Below are positions 24,999-32,186 of a stretch of 32,186 nt of DNA, in pieces. Position numbers and translations under genes: made by a program. Every line of letters starts with the position of its first letter. Positions within the stretch are counted from its first letter, which is position 1. The stretch covers positions 1 to 32,186 of the forward strand of contig JAFRSF010000018.1 in assembly GCA_017427715.1 (NCBI GenBank), read 5' to 3'. The DNA comes from Alphaproteobacteria bacterium. GTDB taxonomy: Bacteria > Pseudomonadota > Alphaproteobacteria > Rs-D84. The notes beneath the pieces are model-generated. The model ran no database searches, had not been told where the DNA came from, and saw nothing but the letters and a program-made list of their open reading frames with translations.

Positions 24999-25007
24999 TG
25001 ATATAAT
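24999..25007 (+). promoter_or_regulatory. Extended -10 promoter of the gene at 25016
   Basis: TGaTATAAT ends 8 nt before the ATG at 25016, again suggesting a leaderless message. The rest of the 149-bp gap after 24866 is AT-rich with only weak hairpins. Confidence 0.6.
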
Positions 25008-25015
25008 TCACAGTG

Positions 25016-25525
25016 ATGAGAAAGTTTCCGATTCTTTATTGGCCACATAAAACAAATGGTAATACTGATTACCAGTTGGCTCGCAAGGTTATAAATAATG
25101 CCACTGGCCTAATGCCAGAGGTTATTATTAACGATTTGGATATTTCAAGTATTTTTGATAAAAACGAAGATGCCACTATATATTATCCGGTGTTATGTGA
25201 ATCTACTGGTTGGTGGGGCGAATTGTTGGGTGGAAACGGGGTCATTATTGATAAAATTATCGTTTCTCCAGAGTGTCAATTGATGGTGATTGTTGCTGAA
25301 TCAAAGGCAGATTTGCATGGAAATCATCAATTGTTGGCTGCTGAAATATTACCATCTAGCGGTTTTTTCAAGAAAATGAATTCTTCTATTGCCACTGTTG
25401 CTGATATGTTGGCTACAGATGCTGGTACGATTTTGGCTTTGTTTTCTGGAAAAAATCAAAGTCAGTTTGTAAACATTATCGAATCGACCGGTAATTCTTA
25501 TTTGGGTTGTATTGGTCAATATTAA
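25016..25525 (+). CDS. Unknown cytoplasmic protein
   Basis: This 169-residue protein starts MRKFPILYWPHKTNGNTDYQ; a GTG three bases earlier is also in frame. It has no signal peptide or membrane helix. It contains a stretch of alternating hydrophobics (IIDKIIVSPECQLMVIVAES), then ADLHGNHQLLAAEILP, then a helical part (ATVADMLATDAGTILALF). I do not recognise the family. Its own promoter and the absence of an obvious terminator before rpmE leave open read-through into rpmE. The clean start next to a consensus promoter and normal codon use argue that it is a real gene. Confidence 0.7.
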   Translation: MRKFPILYWPHKTNGNTDYQLARKVINNATGLMPEVIINDLDISSIFDKNEDATIYYPVLCESTGWWGELLGGNGVIIDKIIVSPECQLMVIVAESKADLHGNHQLLAAEILPSSGFFKKMNSSIATVADMLATDAGTILALFSGKNQSQFVNIIESTGNSYLGCIGQY

Positions 25526-25547
25526 CATAAATAAACACAACTTTATC

Positions 25548-25575
25548 TTGATTTTATGAAAAAAGCAGGTATAAT
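25548..25575 (+). promoter_or_regulatory. rpmE promoter
   Basis: TTGATT (25548-25553), a 16-bp spacer, and TATAAT (25570-25575). Confidence 0.7.
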
Positions 25576-25616
25576 CTTCGGGCTATAGTTAATTTTGTAA
25601 ATAAAAGGACACAACG

Positions 25617-25829
25617 ATGAAAAAAGGAATTCATCCAGAATATTATGAAATCAACGTCACTACGACTGACGGGAAAACAGTAAAAATGTATTCTTCTGTA
25701 AACAGAGATTTGGTTTTGTCTATGGACAATTTGAATCATCCAGCATGGACAGGTCAACGCAATAATGACAGTGTAAAAGGTAAACGTGCTGCTGAATTCA
25801 AAAACAAATTTGCAGGATTTAATTTCTAA
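25617..25829 (+). CDS. rpmE: 50S ribosomal protein L31, cysteine-free type
   Basis: This 70-residue protein begins MKKGIHPEYYEINVTTTDG and has the conserved HPAWTGQ near the middle and KFAGFNF at the end. L31 bridges the large and small subunits. The zinc-binding cysteines found in some L31 proteins are absent, as in many alphaproteobacteria. AAAGG lies 8 nt before the ATG. The next gene begins 18 nt after the stop, so the two are probably one operon. Confidence 0.95.
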   Translation: MKKGIHPEYYEINVTTTDGKTVKMYSSVNRDLVLSMDNLNHPAWTGQRNNDSVKGKRAAEFKNKFAGFNF

Positions 25830-25847
25830 ACAATTTGGTAACGGACA

Positions 25848-26558
25848 ATGGATTTGCTGATAAAAGGTTCAACAGAATTAAACAAGATGTTTGCGGCATT
25901 GCAAAATACGGCATCTGGTTTACGTCATGATTTCGGCGAAGTTGAAAATCTTCAGCAATCTTTGCGTGGCGCTCGTGATTTTGTGGCTAAGGCATCTGCC
26001 AGAATAGAAGAAAGCATATTGTCTGATTTGCAGTTGGTTCGTCCGTCAGCAGGTCTTTTGACACCGGATGTATCAAAATCTGGTGATGGGCGTGATGAAT
26101 TTGTTTTGGCTTTGTCGGGTGCATCTAATTTTGTTCGTGGTAATCCGCATTTTGCAATATCTTTGGCTTTGCGGACAAATGGTGAAACAAAAATTGCTTT
26201 GGTTTATTCACCCATAGATGAAAGATTGTACTATGCAGAATCTGGTTTTGGTGCATATGTGTTTTCTGCATATCATTCTGAAAAAATTCATGTATCTAAT
26301 TTACAAGAACCATCAGATTTAACGATTTGTTATAACACAAATGGTATTCGACCAGTGATTGCAGGTAATGCACGTGAAACAGGTTGTCCGGCATTGGATT
26401 TGGCATGGGTTGCGGCTGGCAAAATAGATGCCTTTGTATCTGACCCATTGGATTTTGCGGAAATGGCTGCTGGTGAATTGTTGGTTCGCGAAGCGGGTGG
26501 TAAAATTACTTTTAATGGTGCAGATGTTATTGCAACCAACGGAAAAGTTGAATTATAA
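25848..26558 (+). CDS. Inositol-monophosphatase-like (SuhB family) protein with degenerate active site
   Basis: This 236-residue protein has the IMPase fold signature: GNPHFAISLAL, ALVYSPIDERLYYAESGFGA and AAGELLVREAGGKI. Active enzymes have DPxDGTxNF; here the matching stretch is LALSGASNF (87-95), so both metal-binding aspartates and the Thr are lost. The GEE motif upstream is not visible. The WDxAAG motif reads AEMAAG, with Asp replaced by Glu. It is therefore probably not a working phosphatase. In E. coli, SuhB acts in rRNA antitermination independently of its catalysis (established). The position 18 nt after rpmE makes a similar non-catalytic role a reasonable inference. Confidence 0.78.
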   Translation: MDLLIKGSTELNKMFAALQNTASGLRHDFGEVENLQQSLRGARDFVAKASARIEESILSDLQLVRPSAGLLTPDVSKSGDGRDEFVLALSGASNFVRGNPHFAISLALRTNGETKIALVYSPIDERLYYAESGFGAYVFSAYHSEKIHVSNLQEPSDLTICYNTNGIRPVIAGNARETGCPALDLAWVAAGKIDAFVSDPLDFAEMAAGELLVREAGGKITFNGADVIATNGKVEL

Positions 26559-26563
26559 ATTAC

Positions 26564-26588
26564 AAACCGACAAAATGTCGGTTTTTTT
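26564..26588 (+). terminator. Terminator after rpmE and the IMPase-like gene
   Basis: A perfect 9-bp stem AAACCGACA / TGTCGGTTT with loop AAA, then T's. Confidence 0.88.
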
Positions 26589-26601
26589 GTTTAAACATTA
26601 C

Positions 26602-26630
26602 TTGCAAAGTTAAAATATTTAACATAAAAT
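26602..26630 (+). promoter_or_regulatory. mrcA promoter
   Basis: TTGCAA (26602-26607), a 17-bp spacer, and TAAAAT (26625-26630). The -10 ends 7 nt before the ATG, so the message would be leaderless. Confidence 0.65.
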
Positions 26631-26637
26631 TATTTTT

Positions 26638-28692
26638 ATGAAATTCAAAACAATTTTGCGTAAATGTATAAACTTTATTTTTTGGTGCTGTGTCGCCGCT
26701 ATTGCTGGTTTGGCAATATTGGTTTTGATATATGGACATGATTTACCAGATTATAAAAAATTGGCAACTTATACGCCACCTGTGGCAACGCGTTTGTATG
26801 CGTCAGATGGTTCTTTGTTGATTGAATATGCCGAAGAAAGACGGGTGTTTATAGATTTTGAAGATATGCCGTCACAATTGATAAATTCATTTGTTGCTGC
26901 AGAAGATCAAAATTTCTGGACACATCCTGGAATTGATATTCAAGGTATCATTCGTGCAAGTGTTAATAATGCGATGCATGCGATTGGTTTTAATACTAAA
27001 TTCACAGGTGCATCAACAATAACCCAACAGGTTGCAAAGAATTTCTTTTTAACATCAGATAGAACTATCGCAAGGAAAGTCAAAGAAGCAATTCTTGCGT
27101 TGCGTCTAGAGCGCAGTTTTTCAAAGCAACATATAATGACATTATATTTGAATGAAATATTTTTGGGTGCGCGTGCGTATGGTGTGGGTTCTGCGGCTTT
27201 GATGTATTTTAATAAACCTGTAAAAGATTTGACTTTGTCAGAATGTGCGTTCTTGGCATCTTTGCCAAAGGCACCAAATGACAGAAACCGTGCGGTAGAA
27301 CGCAGAAATTATGTTTTACGCAGAATGGTTGATGATGGTTATATTTCAAAGGCAGAAGCGGATGCAGCAGCAACAGAACCTTTGAATATTAATTCTGGTT
27401 TTACAGAACAGATGGAAATGGATTTTCAATATTTTGCAGAAGACGTTCGGCGTAAATTACTGGAAAATATCGGTCGTGATACCTTGTATAATGGTGGTTT
27501 GTATATCAAAACAACGATTGTTCCGGAATACCAGCGTGTGGCATCTGCTGCGTTGGCCAAAGAATTAGATGCATACAATAAAAATAAATCTGAAAATGAA
27601 CCCAAATTACAGGGGGCTATTATTGCGATGAACCCGCATACTGGGCGAATTTTGGCTATGTCTGGTGGTCGTTCTTTCAAAGACAGTTCTTTTAATCGCG
27701 CAACCCAGGCATATCGTCAAATTGGTTCAACAATAAAACCGTTTGTTTATTTGGCTGCATTAGAACAAGGATACGGCCCAGAAACTTTGATTTTAGATGC
27801 ACCGATTGTTGGTTGGCGTGAAAATAACAAAGAATGGAAACCTGAAAATTATGATAGAAAGTTTTTGGGAAATATACCATTGCGTTTTTCTTTGGAAACA
27901 TCTCGTAATGTACCAACAGTCAGGTTAGTTGAACAAATCGGTGTCCCAACCGCTATTGCATCTGCGCAAAGATTCGGGGTTTATCCAAAAGATTTGGATT
28001 CCAGCAGATTAAATGAATCTTTGGCATTGGGGTCAGGGGAAACCACGTTACAAAAATTGGTTTTGGGGTATTCTGCTTTCGTAAACGGTGGTCGTGTGAT
28101 TGAACCAAAAATGATTGATTATGTAGAAGACAGATATGGTAATTTATTAAATGGTAAACCCAGTGAACAAATTGAATGGGATGTTAATTTATTGCCACCT
28201 GTGCAAGATGTTAAAACAGAACCATTGTCTGATGAACAAAGTTTATATCAAATAGTTTCTATTTTGCAGGGTGCAGTAGAACGCGGAACCGGTAAACAGG
28301 CACGTGTATACGGTCATACAATTGCTGGTAAAACTGGTACAACTAATCAAGTTAAAGATGTGTGGTTCATAGGTTTTTCTAAAAATTTAATCGCGGGTGT
28401 ATATTTGGGTTATGATATACCGAAACCTTTGGGCAAAGGTGCTGGTTCACATATGGCGGCGCGTGTGTTTTCTGATTTTATGACTGCTGCATTAAAAAAT
28501 ACTAGTAATCAACCATTTGCGGTTCCAGACGGTATGACATTCATACGTGTAAACAGAAATAATGGTGTTGCTGCAACACAGGATTCAAATGGTATTATTA
28601 TAAACGAAGTATTCAAACCTGGTCAAAAGCCAAACGTATTACAATCACACGAACAACATAATGATAAACCCGTGATTGGCGATATATTTTAA
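26638..28692 (+). CDS. mrcA: Penicillin-binding protein 1A (glycosyltransferase/transpeptidase)
   Basis: This class A enzyme polymerises lipid II and cross-links peptidoglycan in the periplasm. The 684-residue protein has one N-terminal membrane anchor (~11-32). The GT51 domain shows AAEDQNFWTHPGID (catalytic Glu89), GASTITQQ (124-131) and LERSFSKQHIMTLYLNE. The transpeptidase domain shows GSTIK (Ser364, Lys367), SRN (422-424) and KTGTTN (565-570). It is shorter than the usual ~800 residues. Between the two domains (DAYNKNKSENEPKLQGAIIAMNP) the OB-like insert common in proteobacterial PBP1A seems absent. It precedes mraY-ftsW-murG. Confidence 0.95.
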   Translation: MKFKTILRKCINFIFWCCVAAIAGLAILVLIYGHDLPDYKKLATYTPPVATRLYASDGSLLIEYAEERRVFIDFEDMPSQLINSFVAAEDQNFWTHPGIDIQGIIRASVNNAMHAIGFNTKFTGASTITQQVAKNFFLTSDRTIARKVKEAILALRLERSFSKQHIMTLYLNEIFLGARAYGVGSAALMYFNKPVKDLTLSECAFLASLPKAPNDRNRAVERRNYVLRRMVDDGYISKAEADAAATEPLNINSGFTEQMEMDFQYFAEDVRRKLLENIGRDTLYNGGLYIKTTIVPEYQRVASAALAKELDAYNKNKSENEPKLQGAIIAMNPHTGRILAMSGGRSFKDSSFNRATQAYRQIGSTIKPFVYLAALEQGYGPETLILDAPIVGWRENNKEWKPENYDRKFLGNIPLRFSLETSRNVPTVRLVEQIGVPTAIASAQRFGVYPKDLDSSRLNESLALGSGETTLQKLVLGYSAFVNGGRVIEPKMIDYVEDRYGNLLNGKPSEQIEWDVNLLPPVQDVKTEPLSDEQSLYQIVSILQGAVERGTGKQARVYGHTIAGKTGTTNQVKDVWFIGFSKNLIAGVYLGYDIPKPLGKGAGSHMAARVFSDFMTAALKNTSNQPFAVPDGMTFIRVNRNNGVAATQDSNGIIINEVFKPGQKPNVLQSHEQHNDKPVIGDIF

Positions 28693-28705
28693 TCATTATA
28701 TTCGT

Positions 28706-28733
28706 TTGTCAACGGGCTATTTTGTGATAAAAT
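28706..28733 (+). promoter_or_regulatory. Promoter of the mraY-ftsW-murG operon
   Basis: TTGTCA (28706-28711), a 16-bp spacer, and TAAAAT (28728-28733) preceded by TGa. Confidence 0.65.
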
Positions 28734-28762
28734 ACTTATGAAAGATGGAAAAGGAGTTTTTT

Positions 28763-29866
28763 ATGCTGACAGATTTTCTTATAAGCAATAATATTCAGTT
28801 TTTTACCAGTGGATGGGTTCAATTTGCGACATCTTTTGGGTTGTCGTTTTGTATAATGTTATTATTTGGAAACAGTTTTGTTCGTTTAATGCGTAAATGG
28901 CAAGGTCAAGGTCAGCCAATCAGTGAAAATGTTCCACTGGAACATCGCAAGAAAGTTGGAACGCCGTCTATGGGCGGAATTTTGATAGTTCTTTCTATAT
29001 TGGTTGCATCAATATTCTTTATGCCCATGAATAGTATACCTGCCTGGATTGCTTTGGGGGCTTTGGTTGCGTTTGGTATGATAGGTTTTGCAGATGATTA
29101 TAAAAAAATAAAAAGCCAATCTAAAAAAGCATCAAATGGTTTATCACCATCTTTGCGGTTATTATTAGAAGCAATATGCGTTGTTATTTTGGCATATTTT
29201 GTAAACAAGACAATGCCTGGATATGTTCCCAGTTTATCAATTGTTTTAGGGTCAAGTATTGTGTTGCCTTTGGATGCGGTTGGTCTTGGGTTTTTATATT
29301 ACGTATTTGCATATTTTGTTATTTGCGGTTCTGCTAATGCGACAAATATCACAGATGGGCTGGATGGTATGTTATCCAAATTGTATTTGCCTGTGTTGAT
29401 AGTATTAGTGGTTGCATTATATGGTGCAACCAGAATTGGTTTTATGGATGCAGTGATGTTTTTGCCCCAAGCCAGCGGTTTATATGCGGTTCTGGGTGCT
29501 GCGTTTGGTGCAGTATTGGGTTTTTTGTGGTTCAACGCGAAACCGGCATCTATATTTATGGGTGATGTAGGTTCATTAGCATTGGGGGGATTTATGGGAA
29601 CTGTTGCAATGTTGTTAAAATCTGAAATTATCATGGGGGTTGCAGCAGGAATGATGGTTTTGATTTTGTTGTCTTCGTTTATTCAAACAATGTGTTTTAA
29701 GATTACGCGCAAAATCACAGGAACAGGCAAACGCGTATTTTTACGTGCGCCATTACATCATCACTTTGAAGAATTAGGTTGGCCTGAAACAAAAATCGTA
29801 GACAGATTTTTTGTTATATCGATATTGTTTGCTGGTTTGGCTTTGATTTTGTTAAAATTTGCATAA
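28763..29866 (+). CDS. mraY: Phospho-N-acetylmuramoyl-pentapeptide-transferase
   Basis: MraY joins UDP-MurNAc-pentapeptide to undecaprenyl phosphate, making lipid I at the inner membrane. I chose the ATG at 28763 (367 aa, MLTDFLISNN) because AAGGAG lies 6 nt upstream; the ATG at 28745 would place that site inside the coding region. About ten membrane segments are visible. Family motifs are GTPSMGGIL, FADDYKKIKSQSKK, NATNITDGLDGM, FMGDVGSLALGG and LRAPLHHHFEELGW, with the Asp pairs and His cluster of the active site. It is followed directly by ftsW, without the murD gene often found between them. Confidence 0.95.
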   Translation: MLTDFLISNNIQFFTSGWVQFATSFGLSFCIMLLFGNSFVRLMRKWQGQGQPISENVPLEHRKKVGTPSMGGILIVLSILVASIFFMPMNSIPAWIALGALVAFGMIGFADDYKKIKSQSKKASNGLSPSLRLLLEAICVVILAYFVNKTMPGYVPSLSIVLGSSIVLPLDAVGLGFLYYVFAYFVICGSANATNITDGLDGMLSKLYLPVLIVLVVALYGATRIGFMDAVMFLPQASGLYAVLGAAFGAVLGFLWFNAKPASIFMGDVGSLALGGFMGTVAMLLKSEIIMGVAAGMMVLILLSSFIQTMCFKITRKITGTGKRVFLRAPLHHHFEELGWPETKIVDRFFVISILFAGLALILLKFA

Positions 29867-29879
29867 ATGGGATAGACAT

Positions 29880-31028
29880 ATGTTAAGAATTACACGTGGC
29901 GAAGACAGTAAACTAACAAGTTGGTATTTTGAAATAGACCGCAAATTGTTAACTATAATTTTGCTATTAGTTGGGGTCGGTGCCATAATGATGATAACAG
30001 CAGGTGCAGCCCAGGCCGCACACATGCGACCGCCACAACCATGGTTTTACTTTATTGTCAAAGCGATACCTGCATATCTAGTGGGTTTGTCTGGTTTATT
30101 CATATTCAGCATGTTAAATAAACAACAAATAATCAAATTATCTGTTGTCGGTGCATTGGTTGGAATTATCGGTTTGCTTGTCACAGTTGTTCATCCTGTT
30201 ATGATGAAAGGCAGCGCTAGATGGGCGCATATTGGTGGTTTTGGTTTTATGCCGGCTGATGTGTTAAAACCATCGTTTATAATTTTAACTGCGTGGTTTC
30301 TTGATAAAATGCGTAAAACATTTGGTGAAAATATTTTTTTAAATAAACAGGCATGGCGATTCAAATGGCTCAGTTGGTGGCCTTATGTGATATTATTTGG
30401 TGTTTGCGTATTGATAATATTCAGACATCCAGACATAGGAACCGCATCATTATATGTCGCAGTATTATTTGCAATGTTGTTGGTTGCGGGTTTCCCGTTA
30501 AAATGGTTGCCAGGGGTTGGTGTATTGGTTTGTGTTATGGCAATGGCAGCATTATCAAAATCACATGTTCGCGAACGTGCGATGGATATGTTTACGGTAA
30601 AACCTTTTACCCAGGTATGGTATTCTTTGAATTCTATCAGACATGGTGGATTATTGGGCAGTGGCGAAGAAGCATATGTCAAAGACGTTTTGCCCGAATC
30701 AACAAATGATTTTATATATTCTGCAATCGCAGAAGATTGGGGCGCGTTGGTTGCATGTGGACTGGTTGTTGTTTTATTTGTTTTGTTTAACATGTTAATT
30801 AACCATGCAATACATGCCAAAGACAGATTTGTTGTTTATGCTGTTTCTGGTACAGCGGCTTTGTTTGCAGGCCAAATATGTTTTAATTTAATGACCGCAT
30901 TACATTTAATTATTAATAAAGGTATGACTTTGCCATTTATATCTTATGGTGGTATATCTTTTATATCATTTTGCGTGTTATTCGGTATGGTTTTGGCACT
31001 GATACGCGAAGATATGTGGAATAAATAA
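29880..31028 (+). CDS. ftsW: FtsW, septal peptidoglycan polymerase (SEDS family)
   Basis: This 382-residue protein with about ten membrane segments belongs to the SEDS family, lipid II polymerases that work with class B PBPs. Motifs visible are KGSARW, the acidic loop RHGGLLGSGEEAYVKDVLPE, STNDFIYSAIAEDWG, and MTLPFISYGG near the C terminus. FtsW rather than RodA is inferred from its place between mraY and murG. I chose the ATG at 29880, 13 nt after the mraY stop; a TTG at 29859 overlaps mraY. Its stop overlaps the alternative murG ATG at 31028 by one base. Confidence 0.92.
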   Translation: MLRITRGEDSKLTSWYFEIDRKLLTIILLLVGVGAIMMITAGAAQAAHMRPPQPWFYFIVKAIPAYLVGLSGLFIFSMLNKQQIIKLSVVGALVGIIGLLVTVVHPVMMKGSARWAHIGGFGFMPADVLKPSFIILTAWFLDKMRKTFGENIFLNKQAWRFKWLSWWPYVILFGVCVLIIFRHPDIGTASLYVAVLFAMLLVAGFPLKWLPGVGVLVCVMAMAALSKSHVRERAMDMFTVKPFTQVWYSLNSIRHGGLLGSGEEAYVKDVLPESTNDFIYSAIAEDWGALVACGLVVVLFVLFNMLINHAIHAKDRFVVYAVSGTAALFAGQICFNLMTALHLIINKGMTLPFISYGGISFISFCVLFGMVLALIREDMWNK

Positions 31029-31039
31029 TGGGGGATAAT

Positions 31040-32086
31040 ATGAAAATATGGATTGCAACAGGCGGAACAGGTGGACATGTGTTTCCTGCACTTAGTGTCG
31101 CCACAGAATTGGCAAAACGTGGACATAAAATAACAATATCCACCGATGGTCGTGTTTTAAATATGGTCAAAGAAGGCAAACCGAACAAAAGTAAAACGGT
31201 ATACGTTTGGGCATCTGGTGTCGGTGCAAAATCAAAAATAAAACAAATGATTGCTTTGATGAAAATCGGTTTGTCTGCGTTGGCGTTGACTTTGCGTTTT
31301 GTTTTTAATAGACCAGACCGAATGGTTGCATTTGGTGGTTATGCATCTGTTCCCGCAGTATTTGCAGCACATTTATGGAAAATACCTACATATTTGCATG
31401 AACAAAATGCAGCAATTGGTCGTGCGAACAAGTTTTCTTTGCGTTGGGTTAAAACTTTGATGACCAGTTTTCAATCTGTGGACGGATTACCAAAACAAAC
31501 AAAGGCAAACGTTGTTTATACGGGCCTGCCAGTACGTGCAGATTTCTTGAATGCAGCCAACAGCCCGTTAAAACATGAAAATAAGATTCTGGTCACAGGT
31601 GGTTCGCTGGGAGCGCAGGTTTTGGATGACATAGTACCGATTGCGATTCGCGATATGAAAAACAAAAAAATATTTGTGACACATCAAACTAGACCTGAAA
31701 ATGTTACTAAATTACAGCGATTTTATGCAGAAAATAAAATACATGCAAATGTGTTGTCTTTTGTACGTGATATGGCGGGCGCAATAATTGATGCAGATAT
31801 TGTAATCGGACGCAGTGGGGCCAGTACGGTTGTTGAATTGGAAACAATTGGACGGCCTGCGATATTAGTGCCATTGGCAATCAACCCAGATCAGGCAGCA
31901 AACGCAGAATCTTACGCAAAATTGGGTGGCGGTTTTGTTGTATCCCAAGATAAATTATCTGTAAAATGGTTGTCGTCTGTATTAGATGATTTATTTGATA
32001 ATTCAGCCAAATTGGATAAAATGGCATCAAAATCTTATGTCCCAAATATGGCGGTTGAAAAAATAATTGATACAGTGATGAAATAA
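31040..32086 (+). CDS. murG: UDP-N-acetylglucosamine:lipid I transferase
   Basis: MurG adds GlcNAc to lipid I, giving lipid II, on the inner face of the membrane. The 348-residue GT-B protein shows the N-terminal ATGGTGGHVFPA loop, HEQNAAIGRAN, GGSLGAQ, and the C-terminal SFVRDMAGAIIDADIVIGRSG...STVVELETIGRPAILVPL with PDQAANAE, the UDP-GlcNAc binding region. I chose the ATG at 31040, with GGGGGA 4 nt upstream. The ATG at 31028, overlapping the ftsW stop, is an alternative. No terminator follows, so the operon probably continues. Confidence 0.95.
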   Translation: MKIWIATGGTGGHVFPALSVATELAKRGHKITISTDGRVLNMVKEGKPNKSKTVYVWASGVGAKSKIKQMIALMKIGLSALALTLRFVFNRPDRMVAFGGYASVPAVFAAHLWKIPTYLHEQNAAIGRANKFSLRWVKTLMTSFQSVDGLPKQTKANVVYTGLPVRADFLNAANSPLKHENKILVTGGSLGAQVLDDIVPIAIRDMKNKKIFVTHQTRPENVTKLQRFYAENKIHANVLSFVRDMAGAIIDADIVIGRSGASTVVELETIGRPAILVPLAINPDQAANAESYAKLGGGFVVSQDKLSVKWLSSVLDDLFDNSAKLDKMASKSYVPNMAVEKIIDTVMK

Positions 32087-32147
32087 AAAACTTGTAATAA
32101 AATTGATAAATAATATATAATAAAAAACAAAGAAAGGCACAAAACCC

Positions 32148-32186
32148 GTGAAAGCCGCAGAACTCTACACACACACACACACACAC
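32148..32186 (+). CDS. murC: Possible start of murC (cut by the window end)
   Basis: A GTG with AGAAAGG 10 nt upstream opens a frame reading VKAAELYTH and then Thr-His repeats from the AC run. MurC usually follows murG, and MurC proteins begin with a short lead such as ...EL...IHF before the GIGG nucleotide motif. Only 13 codons are present and the last are doubtful, so this rests on position. Confidence 0.35.
   Translation, partial: MKAAELYTHTHTH
32167..32186. repeat. AC dinucleotide run at the window end
   Basis: Ten AC units end the sequence. The window also opens with CACACA. This looks like a contig end or assembly artefact rather than biology. Confidence 0.6.

Noticed and set aside
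1-32186. CRISPR arrays, tRNA or rRNA genes, transposases, integrases
   Set aside because: No regularly spaced repeats, cloverleaf, rRNA stretch or recombinase motif was found by eye.

Overview
The window looks like part of the chromosome of an AT-rich, probably host-associated alphaproteobacterium. The supporting genes are a cysteine-free L31, an rplU-rpmA pair, DnaQ, a PcrA/UvrD helicase, and an mrcA/mraY/ftsW/murG cell-wall block. The 'TELEYIESTGTQYIDTG' type of domain is one I associate with gut-microbiome sequences. Five VirB6-like membrane proteins together recall the five RvhB6 proteins of Rickettsiales. The taxonomic placement is inference. No tRNA, rRNA, CRISPR array, transposase or integrase was seen.

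Layout. (1) 1-2.7 kb: the 3' part of a secreted protein with two LamG/concanavalin-like repeats, a convergent unknown gene, and a small secreted cysteine-rich protein. (2) 2.8-4.65 kb: a compact type II restriction-modification pair, a D12-class adenine methyltransferase followed by an EcoRI-family endonuclease. (3) 4.7-5.4 kb: a palindromic element and a PagL-like lipid A deacylase. (4) 5.5-14.6 kb: three large exported cysteine-rich proteins, two of which are paralogues, with rplU-rpmA and several palindromic intergenic repeats between them. (5) 14.6-17.5 kb: dnaQ and a uvrD/pcrA helicase, divergent. (6) 17.5-24.9 kb: four tightly packed VirB6-like genes on the minus strand, divergent from a fifth that carries a C-terminal LamG-like domain. 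(7) 25.0-26.6 kb: an orphan gene, rpmE, and an inositol-monophosphatase-like gene whose active site appears destroyed. (8) 26.6 kb to the end: mrcA, mraY, ftsW, murG and the first codons of a possible murC, ending in an AC dinucleotide run.

The most interesting content is an apparent cell-surface system. The VirB6-like set stands without VirB4, VirB8-B11 or VirD4 in view. One VirB6 is fused to a lectin-like domain related to the exported protein at the window start. Large cysteine-rich exported proteins lie within about 10 kb. I infer, without proof, that these work together at the envelope, perhaps as surface parts of a type IV secretion apparatus.

Several promoters use an extended -10 (TGaTAtAAT or TGaTAaAAT). 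Three genes begin only 7-8 nt after their -10 box, suggesting leaderless mRNAs. Intrinsic terminators with perfect or near-perfect stems close most units.
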